DNA from: Edolisoma coerulescens
Taxonomy: Eukaryota; Chordata; Aves; Passeriformes; Campephagidae
Direction: 5' to 3'
NCBI GenBank assembly: GCA_013397115.1
Contig: VWZW01000470.1
Coordinates: 1,195,318-1,259,317, forward strand
Length of the DNA stretch: 64,000 nt
Part shown: piece after piece, positions 49,741 to 60,050 of the stretch
Layout: every line of letters begins with the position of its first letter
Position numbering within the stretch: position 1 is the stretch's first letter
Notes under the pieces: generated by a model
What the model was told of the DNA's origin: nothing
The model's database searches: none
Seen by the model: only the letters and a program-made list of their open reading frames with translations
Position numbers and translations under genes: made by a program

Positions 49741-52625
49741 CAATACTGAACTCACAGGCGTCTGTGAAACTTAATTCCCTGTATGCGGAAAGGGTCTTGG
49801 CAGCTGTCAGAGAGTGCAGCTCTGTGGGGAAGGATCCATCCTCTTGCAGAGCAATCTCTGCCAGGAGTCATAGGTGCTGCCATCCGTCGCAGCAAAGGTA
49901 CCTGGCTCTAATCCTGAACTGAAAATGCATGGAAGCACATTGGAGATGGCTGGCACGGTCCTAACCAGGAGTTCGCTCTCTGTTTTCCAATATAGATGGG
50001 AAATCCATCCAATGGCTTGTTTTGTTTTTATTTGGGCTGAGGCAAAATGGTCCTCTTTGGGAAACTGACAAATTCCCTGTTTTGCCTGTGTGTGTGGATC
50101 AGCCGTAACAACATGTCTGGCTCTTACAGGGAGCAAAGGGCAGTGAAATCACTGCTCTGCTAAATTATAGCAAGTGCTTCTCTTGGTCAGCACAGGTAAG
50201 GCTGCTCCTATGCTCCTGCCATGGACACATCTGGGCACAGCTGCCTGCCTCCTTTCAAAGTACTTCCTGCCAAAGGCCTGATCCCACACACCCCTCTGTG
50301 TGGGAAATATAGTCTCGTTGACTTCTTGGCCAACACCATTTGGCCATCTGCTGCTGTTGTTAGCTGATCAAGCCTTTCTGCCTCTTCTTTTCCCAGTCAA
50401 TCCGGCATGGAAAGTATAAAAGTCCTCCACAGTGATCTGTTAATTTTGTCCTGGTGTGGCTTTATTAGGTGCTTCTTCTTCATATTTCCATTTCTGCTTA
50501 TGGTTATTCTGGTTTGCGCTCTTCGGTTTGTTTCTCTCAGACAAACCGTGGTTTAAAAAGTAAGGGAAGGGACTCACAGGCTCACAGTAATTACCATGGT
50601 TTTGTTAGGGTCATATGTTGGTGTGCTCAAATAGTGGGTCATGAATCTCTCTTTGAAACATCACAAGGAGTCTAGGGAGAAGAATTGTCGTGCCTTTCAT
50701 TTTTTCCCCCTCAGAACTGATAGTGATAAGGGATTCGCATTTCTTAATTGTCCACGCTGGTCCAGCATGAGCTTCTTGATCAGAACTCCTCAATCAATCA
50801 GATACTCCAGCCTCATGCAGGGGTGCTCCAAAAGAGTGGGAAGTGAGAAAACTGAATATGACTTTCTGCTCAGAGCCCACTTACGGGTTTATTTAATAGA
50901 TGAAGTTTGCACACAGTTAACTAATTATGAGCAAAAGTTAGTGCTTGTGGTGAAGAGCAGGCCTTCAAAAATAAGTATTCAGCTTCATTTGAAGGGCAAA
51001 CACTTGACACTCAATGTGAACTTAAGCAGGAACTGACTTTCAAAGGGAAAATTGTCTGTCAGATTTAAGTCTACACACATATTCTCTTCAATATTTGGGA
51101 TTCTAACCTCTTTGAAGGTAGTCTCTTCGCTTCCCCACAAAGCACTTTTTTGTTCACCATCACAGCAATTTTCTCTCTTCCCTCTCCCCCTCACCCCCAA
51201 TCCCCTTAATGTTACAAAAGAATTCACTTCTGGGATGAGATTCTGCTTGCTGAGTTTCAGCCCCAAATTGTATTTTAGAGATGACTTTGAAATTCCCTGT
51301 AAGTGTGCTCTCATTATTGGATATCTTTGATACAACTTTAAATACAACTGTGCAGACATCGCTGCTATTAGTGCTAGGAAAATATAAAACCTACACAGAG
51401 AACGCAATAGTCAGGGCCAAAAAGGCCCTGTGATAGATAAAAGTAGGGGTATGTTTCAGATATGGGACCCCGGCTTCATAAACATTGTGAAGCTCTCTGA
51501 ATTAGTCACTTCACACAATATTCTTAAGGGAGTTTTAATCAGACCGTGTTGTGCAGGGGTGCGTCCTGAATGGATTTAGCCTGGAGAAATCACCCTATTC
51601 AGAAGTGCTCTTTTTGTTTTCCTTCTTTTTTTTTNTCCTCTCTCCTGGAGATCAGTACAGCAAAGGGAGAGAAGATATCAAGCAAGAGCAGGCCAATCAA
51701 AGCAGTATTGTGCTCAATACGAAATACACTTGAAGCATGTTCACTATAAGCTACTGCAAACCACATACTTTTTCAAGTGACTGGAAGACCAGTTCCCAGC
51801 TGGAGGGAAACACTGGTCGTGTAAAGAGAATGTGGACATCACAACTGAGTCTAGTCACTCATGTCTTTTCCAACAAGCCAAAGCCTTTTTGTATTTTTCA
51901 GACTGCTTGAACTTCTCTTCCCAGGGGTCAAAGAAAACAGGTTAAACTCAGAGGTGGAATTTACTGCCCTAAGAATTATATCAGGATGGACAGTGACTCA
52001 TCATCCCTCGCCTCTGCAGGTGGCAGCCCTGTGTATTTGGAAGTGTGCACAAGTTTCCTGAGCAGCTGGGGCAGAAGGGTGCAGCAGAAACCATCCCATG
52101 CCTGCATGAGCCCTGCCACAACTCATGACAAGCTCTACTCTGCCTGGGACTGTGAGGGCTCTCCTGGGACAGGCTGCCAATGTAGTAGATGAGAAGTATC
52201 ACAAGACCAAGCAATATCACCACCACAGCTTTTGTTTGTCACCACAGTTTTCCGCCAGCATGGAAATGGGAGGTTTGTGGGTTTACCCTTTTTGCATACT
52301 ATAGAACTTTTCATGTACTATATGGCAATGTGTACCATAGCCCTCACCATTTCGCAGTATCCTCATAAAAGAGGTGCTTTGAGATCATGCTCTCAGCATG
52401 GAGAAGAAGGAAAGTAGCAAACTTTGAAAGGTTTCTTATAGGGTTTTATGAATAGCGAATTATGAGTGGCAAATTGTTCCAGGAGGCTGGAAGTTTCCGA
52501 GGTGTGCATGTGCAAAAAAACTGTCAAAAAAATCAGAGTTCCTTTACATGAAGCTCTTCTTGGCTGATTTGCTCTATCAACAGGGTATGTTGTACTGATT
52601 CTCAAGGAGCAGGAGGAGCTAAGTG
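49741..52625. other. Unique non-coding sequence, weak exon-like piece at 50130-50195
   Basis: A 66-bp piece open in one frame lies between CTCTTACAG (acceptor-like, ending 50129) and CACAG|GTAAGG (donor-like, after 50195). It is not recognised. A 140-codon minus-strand frame at 50985-51407 is about what chance gives. There is one ambiguous base at 51635. Nothing else is supported. Confidence 0.5.
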
Positions 52626-52765
52626 TTTCTGAAATCCTCCTGCTGTGTGATTTTGAAAAGTGGTATTCATGTAATGTGTACCCTGGATCTCTTATCGTCA
52701 AGCCATTGTTCTGAATATTTCTGAAATCCTCATGCTGTGTTGTTTTGAGAATAGGTATTCAAGTA
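52626..52765 (+). repeat. Direct repeat pair, 48 bp, 92-bp period
   Basis: 52626-52673 and 52718-52765 both begin TTTCTGAAATCCTC and end GGTATTCA(T/A)GTA. They align without gaps with about seven mismatches in 48. The 44 bp between them are not repeated. It is an old local duplication or part of an unrecognised repeat. Confidence 0.85.
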
Positions 52766-53109
52766 CCACAGATTGCATAGTGCTGAGACATTTCTTTCCC
52801 ATGTCAGAGATGACAGAAAGAAGCAGATGACAATATGGCTGGCCCTGGTGGAGAAAACGCTATTAAAACTCATGAGAGGCAGGATACAGGGTCCCTTACT
52901 GAGATAATATTTGATCAATTGGGATGCACATGGATTAACAGGGAGATGATCCTGTCTTAACCAGCTGTAAAATTTTTATTTTAAGGCAAGAGTGCAAAGA
53001 ACTGGCAAGAGGAAGCTGGAGATATAATTTATGCAGGCTTCGTGATGCTTTTGCAACAGCAACAAATGCAAAGAAGGCTAATGTGTGAGGTCAGCAGTAT
53101 GGCATGGGG
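52766..53109. other. Unique non-coding sequence
   Basis: No feature was recognised. The last 100 bases may already belong to the CR1 relic that follows. Confidence 0.5.
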
Positions 53110-53930
53110 GTGATGTGTTTGAATGGATTAAGGGGTGGCCTCAGTATAGACTACAGAGAGATCATACTGCTTTGGTGTGACCTGAATGGAGGAGCAGAGA
53201 ATTACATGGATGAGAACTGGACTAGGTTTGTTACTCTTATTCGTACTATTTATCTGAAGCCTAAGGAAGATGAAAATACTATAAAGCAAAAATATTTGCA
53301 GATAATGCAGAAATAGGGAGTGCTGCCAGTACAAAGAAGCTACATGTGTGAATGGGAAGATGAATGACCTAGATAAAACTAAAGTAATGAGGAGCTGGAC
53401 AAAGCAGAGGACCAGACTCTGAAAATACTATGCAGAAATGCAGTTCAGGAAAATTTAGTTCATGAGTAGCAGAAGAAATTTGAAAGAGAAAGATTAAATC
53501 TGGTGCATAAATGTGTAGAAATTTATAAAGATCTTTGCAAATATTACATAGTGGGTTTAAGTTTCTAGAAATTACTCCACTTTAGTACTGCACAGGCCAT
53601 ACCTGTACTATCATCCTAATTTCTGATCAGCCGAGATTAAATAATTATTATAGTGATGGAACAAAGGCATAGCAAGAGCAAGCAGAATAATGCATGGATG
53701 GGGGGAAACTAGTTGTCCCAAATATACCAAAGAAATTGAGGCTGTACTCTGTTGAAAGAGAAGAGTGAGAGGTGAGATAATTTTGCTCCATGAAGATCTT
53801 GAGGGAATAGGAAGAATGGTTGATGCAAGACAGTTTGAATCTATGTCAAGTGCAAGAAGCAGAGGGCACAAATTAAAGTTTTGCATTATGTGGAGGGAGG
53901 TCCCGCAAGGAATTTAGTTTAGAATTCCTT
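53110..53930 (+). mobile_element. Ancient CR1-like LINE relic
   Basis: Short, frame-broken pieces follow the order of CR1-type ORF2. FADNAEIGSA (from 53295) fits the reverse-transcriptase FADDTKLGG box. LHRPYLYYHPNF (about 53590-53625) fits the LVRPHLEYCVQFW segment. A WNKGIARASRIMHG piece fits the RVQRRATKLI segment, and SARSRGHKLKF (about 53849-53881) fits the conserved RTRGNxxKL segment. Stops and indels are frequent. The 5' boundary is uncertain. Like the relic at 27.1 kb it is far older than the copies at 8.8 and 38.4 kb. Confidence 0.6.
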
Positions 53931-56900
53931 TATGCAGGGAGCAGATAATATACAAGATGCTGAAAAGTGCACTCTGCTATACAAAAAGCCCAATGGGAAC
54001 ACAAATTTTTACTGCTATGTTCCCCAAAGCCACATCTTTGTCTGAAGAGTGCTTTAAAGACAGCACCATTCTTCTACAGAATACAGGAGAGGGCTATAAG
54101 AAAAAATAACCTATCTCATCCTCATGAGAATTCTCAGAGTGTTTCTCCTGGATTATTGGTAACATTTTTGCAGAGACTGAATGTCTGAACCCTTTCGAAA
54201 ATTTCAGCTGTGAAGGAATTGTTGCCTGGAAGAGTCAGTGAAGTGGCTTTGAAATTACACAGGACTGGTACTGAAATTATGAGAGCCCTTTGGGACGTAG
54301 GACTGAGAGGACTGAATTTCTGCTTTGACTTAGTTTCTGCAAGTTTGAAAGGATTAGTAATACTGCAGCAGAGGAGATAAAAAGCACATTACAAAGTCTG
54401 AAATGTGGCATTATTTGAATGACTCTAAAAATATTACTCGGACGATACATAAAGGAAAGGATTTATTTGGGATATACCTAATTGTGCAATGGATGCAGAT
54501 GAATTTACCTGTTCCTCTGGCACTCAGGTGAAGGATGGATGAAAATCTGAAGTTCAATAACAGGAAAGTCCTGAATTCCCTCATCTGCCCTTTTCCTTCC
54601 CCCTCTCTCCTACTAGTTAAGTGAAATAAATCTGCAGAGTATTGGCTTATTGAAAATAAACAACTTTGTAAGTTTTTACTCCACTGAGTTGTGTCAAGAT
54701 TTTTTTTTTTTTATGCAATGCAAACACTTGTAAAATATTTGTAAAATAGTCTGACTCAAAGAAATGTGTTTGGCTTCTCTTCTGCCGCTTTTCATTAGGG
54801 GATCTGTGGGCTTCCAGTATTTGAAGGACTCCTTGACCTGTCAGTGACATCTGCTAACATATTACATCTCAGCCTTGCACACAAACTGCTTGCAAGACAG
54901 TCTGAATCCAAACCTCTGAAGCAGAGCAGCAGCTGTAAATGAGTCTTTCATACAAAATAGAAAAGATCTAACCCTATTACTGTACACATCCAAAAAATGT
55001 AGGCTGTAACCCTTTGATGTCTGCAACTGGATTTTCCCTTTCTTCCCTCAGTGCATGCACTGACGAGCATCACTTGCAGACACCAAGATAATTGAATGCA
55101 CAGAGAAAGACAAGCAGAAAGGCACCTGATCCAGTCATTTACAGCATAGAGTATATACTGCTGTACAGTGAATTATTTTTACATAGGTAATTAATAATGG
55201 AGAAACAATGTAGTGACAGTGTAAGTCCCAGGGGAAAAAATTGTCAGCCTATTTATTCATTTATTCTTTGCTAACTAAATTGATGGGATAGTCTGATGCC
55301 TTTCTGGATTCCACACGGATGATGAAACTGCAAACAAGTTTCATTTAAATAACAGGCAAATCTTCCAATTAGTCAAACCCTAATTCTTATGCCTTGAAAT
55401 GATGAACTGCATGTACTGTGACCTCTGTCAGTTTGAAGGGGAAAAAGCTGTCGACCAAAAACCCAAGACATTGATCTGAACATTTTAGGCACCAATTCAA
55501 ATACATTAATCTAGTGTGATTTGCCAAGATTCTGTAACTGTCTTCTGGATTCCTAGGTTCATGTTAAATGGGATATCATTAATTCTTTCGTATAAACTCA
55601 TCTTTTAGCTATTGAAGAGTTTAGTGGAACTAAAGCACAGTTCTCAAGAGTATGTGGAGGATAGCACTGGATTCTGCTGTCTAATGCATGGCCGTGCCCA
55701 GTCTTCTGTGTGGTTTATGCTTCCAGAAATTGCACCTTGCACAGCAGCCGAAACCCCAGTTTCAGTAGGGGAAGGATTTTAATAGTAATGAAGCGTTACT
55801 AATCTAAAAACAGGTTAATAGCCAAAGACCACAAACACAAAACAAATATCCCGTGGCCATTTCTGTCATGAGGCAGATATTTCTGCAGGAAAAATGTGAG
55901 TTCCCAAAATGCATTTTTTAAATAAAAAAGATTCTTTTCTGCCTTAACCTTTCTCTCAGATTTTGTCTGCTTTTGCACCTGTTTATTTTCCAAGTTTTGT
56001 AAGTTAAGGATCACTTCTACGTCAATATTCTTGCATTTTTAAAATGCAAGCTGCTGGCTAGCATATATGTGGAGCAAAAACTCCCAGAGCACAGTGAGTA
56101 AAGAATGATTTTTGCTACAACTAGCTACAGCTGAATCATGATAGATCATGCTATTTCATTGAATTTATCTTCTGAATATTAGATTTAAGAAGCTGTGTCA
56201 TGTTGAAATATTGAAATATCTCCAATGTAATCCACTGTAATCCATTGCTGGAAGTTTTGAGGGGGAGAGGGCAGTGAGAGAAAGGGTTGGCTGGTGTTAG
56301 ATAACCAATAATCTACACAAACTCTTGGAGCTGGCAGCAGAGCTGCAGTCTCAACACTAGTTTCAACCGGGGAACGATTGACACTCCCTGTACCAGCTAT
56401 TTGGCTGGAATTTAAATATGTCACTTGGCACTGAGAGTCAATAAAAGCCCTGTTATTTTCCAGGCTGAGAGCTAAATGAGACTGTAGCCTTCCTAAACCA
56501 TTGCACAGTGCTTATAAAGAATTGTTGGTTTATCTGAAGTAATTTAATCAACCTGATCATTAGATGAATTTTCTACTTCCACACTTTATTCTAATTGTGT
56601 TTGCTTATATGCATATTATGCTTTTGCCCAGTTATTTCATTCTAATTAATAAATTGGAAACAAGCATGCTGTGAATGCTTCCCAAAGAGGATCTTCCTGA
56701 AATGGAGGAGTCTGCAGGGAAAACAAGCAGGACAGCAAGACTGGAAGGTGTTCTCCAGACCCATCCTTGCAGACCACTGAAATCTAGGGCTGGAGCTGGA
56801 AAATCCACCATCCTTTGAAGGCCTGGAATCTAAAGCTAATACATTTCCTCTCCTAAGTCTGTGTGTACTGCATAACTTCTGTGTTATTTGTAGGGAGACT

Positions 56901-57849
56901 GGTAATGTTTGGGACATAAGCACTGTTGAGAACAGTAAAACACTTATTGCTAAACCAAAGGAATATGTCAAGGAGGCCTAACATGTGCCCCCTCACTGTA
57001 CTTATTCTCAAGGTCCTTTTCTTTCCACGTTCCCCTATTACAGTGCTCTTTGTGGCTGCACTGTCCATCACATCCCATTTCACTTACAAACTGGTGGATA
57101 AAGCAAGCCCTTCTTGCAGAGCAACACTAGAGCTCATGGTATAAAGCTTTCACTGTGACAGCTGCAAACTCAATGCTATTTTATGAGGAAAAAGTGGTTT
57201 TTATAGACTAGGTCTTTTAGGCTGAAGTAAATAATAATCTTACTTTTGTTCTATTCAAGTACCTTTTATATGTGCTCGTCTTTTGTCATCTTCCTGAGTG
57301 TGGAGATATCCTCTAACTGAGAGATGGAATGAGTGTTGTTGTCTCTCTCTATTGCCAAGCCAGGAGCATTTTATGTGCCGCGTATTGAAGTAAGACTGAT
57401 GCTTGGCACAGCTTTGCAGTGCAGTGATCTTGTGTAGCTGCTGTCAGGAGAAAGGTGCTGACTTTGAAGGAAGCCAGACTGGAGCGTAAATGCACCAGAG
57501 TATTTATGCAGGAACACGTTACTAAATGTGACCAAGAAAATATATCTTCAAAGTTTTAGGGAGTATGTACTTCTCCACTTCTTTTGTATTGGGATGAAGT
57601 CAAAATCTTTTGTAACAAAAATCTGGATGCTACACATAGACACAGTCTTTGGAAATAGCATCTGGTCTTTGAGGTGCTCTTATACAAAGCACTTGAGAAA
57701 GATGTACCCTTCCTCTTTGGGGTGAACCACCATGCTGCATATAAAGAGCAGGATGCATGCATCAGACAAAGGGTCTCAGATTCACTGGCTGACAGGAGAG
57801 GCCAAGTCAGAGTTAGGGTAGTGGTGTGTTGTTGTTGTCCACACTGGTG
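53931..57849. other. Unique non-coding sequence, no gene seen
   Basis: A T-run (T13, 54700-54712) and three imperfect 10-bp units (TCCA(A/C)TGTAA) at 56221-56246 are the only repeats seen. Frames up to about 110 codons, on either strand, have no recognisable features. Confidence 0.55.
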
Positions 57850-57855
57850 GATTAT

Positions 57856-58124
57856 TGTCGCTGTGGAACCGCTAGCTGCGTGCAAGAGCCAGGCTGAATC
57901 GGGTGAGGTGGAATTCTGATTTTATTATTTAATTCTAAAACTTATATAGACTTTTGAAAGTTCCTCTGGATTGGGTCAATTCAAAACCTCCCCCTAGGCC
58001 AATAGGCCAGGCTGAGCTGCCCATCTTTCCAGAGACAGTTTCAATAACATCCAAACCTTGTCTTTGTTTATAGAACACAGGGAGAAGAGAAAAATTCCCA
58101 TGGGAAAGAGTCTGTGCTGTCACA
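57856..58124 (-). mobile_element. Short ERV LTR (candidate ERVK-like)
   Basis: On the minus strand the element begins TGTGACAGCACAGACTC (58124) and ends GGTTCCACAGCGACA (57856), so it has TG...CA ends and is 269 bp. In order it has a CAAT-type site (GGCCTATTGGCC, 58008-57997), a TATA box (CTATATAAG, 57949-57941) and AATAAA (57926-57921). A poly(A) signal lying just after the TATA box is known from retroviruses with a very short R region. The flanking 6-mers GATTAT (57850-57855) and GATTGA (58125-58130) share four bases, which suits a decayed 6-bp duplication. No internal sequence adjoins it. The family is inferred from structure. Confidence 0.6.
57941..57949 (-). promoter_or_regulatory. TATA box of the 57.9-58.1 kb LTR
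   Basis: The minus strand reads CTATATAAG, with AATAAA 15 bases further downstream (57926-57921). It would fire toward lower coordinates. Confidence 0.5.
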
Positions 58125-60020
58125 GATTGAGTGCGCTCCCAGCCCTCTTTAGGCCTGTGTCACCTACTCCTCTGAAGTTGTGCCCAGGCGAAGTTTGGAG
58201 GATGGAACTGGTGAGCATCAGTACCCATAGGCATACAGATGAGGCTGTGTGAAACCCAGGGAGGGTGAACAAGGGGAGAGGGACCAGTGGGAACCAATCA
58301 TGCTGTGCTACTCCTGCCCACCCAGGGCTGGAGAAGTGCTGGGGAAGCACCCAACAAGTCATGGTGTTGGCTGTGCCCCACTGCATCTCATACTGGGTTT
58401 CAGCCTCTTCTGCAGGAGCTCTTGCATTCTGAACAGGTCCTTACCACTGGAACAGGGCTGGAGCTGCCTTATCTTGTACACACATGAATCCTGTAGTATT
58501 GGGCTGGTGGCTCTTCGGAGAAGGAAGCTTTGGTCTCCTATTATCTTGCTTGACTGGATGTTTTGTGCTGCTTGGAACTTGGACATTTGTTCCCATTAAA
58601 CATTTTAACATTGATTTTGTGGGAAAAAACTTCTACTAGAAAATCTTCTGATCAAGTCAAGTTTCAGTCTTATCGATTCTACAGGCCTTCTCTGTTTTAG
58701 CAGATGCTGGGGTTTTTAAATGCCTCTGGGAACATTGTACTTTGAGCTTTTTTAATTTGGAGAAAAATATGACTCTGGCATGGAATGGTGTCCATCAGAG
58801 AGGAAGAGGTTATATGGAAGTTGAAGCAGTAAAGTTCTCGGAGAAGAGCAAGAAAAGAGAGGCAATGTAGTTCAAGAGGTCTGAAAATGAAAGGGAAGAT
58901 AAGTTCATGAAAAACTGTGTATGCATTCAAAATAGTTGAACTAAAATATATTCTGCAGTACAGCATGAATTGTGCACCAGCCTCTCTGGATTTTAGTAAT
59001 TTGAGAGCTCAAGGAGTTAATTTTTTTTTCTGCCTTGTTTGCTGTTTTTCTGCCCCCCCCGTGAGTTATTTTTTTAATGTCAGATCTACATTGACACTTA
59101 TATCAAAAAGCCTGTGATTTAACTTGATAGATCAGCTACTGTGAGGGGGTAGGGGCGGGTAACTGACCCTACTATTGAGATATATGATGCTTATTTAGAG
59201 AAATGACATATATTCTTGATGAGATATACAGACACAAACTGCAAACTTCTGATTCAAGGTTACTTACAAAAAAAGGAGGAGAAAAATAAGCTGTTTTTTT
59301 TTAGTTCTGCCCTCCTTTCTTTTACTTAAGACAGAAAATAGAGAGTTTTCAACATTAGAAATACTATATACTGAGGATGACTCAGAGAACAGATGAACTG
59401 TGATACCACTTGACACTTACATGGGAACAATTCAGCAGGGGCAATGGTTTTGGTTAGGTGATGGTGGAATTTGGAGTTCTTGTTTATGTCTACACAAGTA
59501 CAGCTTCAGTTCATACATACTGAGGATGTCACTCCTAAGATTAGGAGATTCCCCACTGCTTAATGCAATATTTCAAAAAGGTAATTTGTGGGAAATAATG
59601 CTCTCCTGATGTGTTTGTCTGATTCTAACTATTTGAAAGAGAGCCAAGAAGAGATCCATAAGCTTCAATAATATCTTAGACAGGTGAAAAGTCAGTGCTT
59701 CTTAAGCCACACCTGAAAATAGAGGAACATACTTCAGTGTGGTTGGATGGGAATTCTACATTATCTCTTTCAAGGGAAAGTGCTGATTCACTGTAAGAAT
59801 TTCAGAAAATTAGGAGTTCCATTTAAGTGAACTATTTGCTAATAAATCACAAGTGCAATAAGAAATATCTACTTTACTATGAACAAAATTATAAAGATTG
59901 ATTTTTTCAGTCAGAAACAACTTTTTCTTTTGTGTAGTAATGATAAACTAGGTCAAACGAAACATTTCAATTGAACACAACTGAATTTTTGGCTGTTTCT
60001 TTTTGCAGAAAAAGATTCTT
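58125..60020. other. Unique non-coding sequence, no gene seen
   Basis: A GC-richer part at about 58120-58480 has frames on both strands without family resemblance. A C8 run is at 59053-59060. Nothing else was recognised. Confidence 0.55.
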
Positions 60021-60050
60021 TGCTTCTTAAACTACTCTGTGATTCTATGA
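60021..60050 (+). mobile_element. Orphan CR1 3' tail
   Basis: AAACTACTCTGTGATTCTATGA, at 60029-60050, preceded by GCTTCTT, matches the last 30 or so bases of CR1 (a CTTCCAACxCAAACTATTCTG-type part followed by TGATTCTATGA). Nothing CR1-like lies upstream, so this would be an extremely 5'-truncated insertion. Confidence 0.5.

Noticed and set aside
50985..51407. 140-codon open frame on - with a signal-peptide-like start
   Set aside because: From the stop-codon frequency about one frame of this length is expected by chance in 64 kb. It has no recognisable domain.
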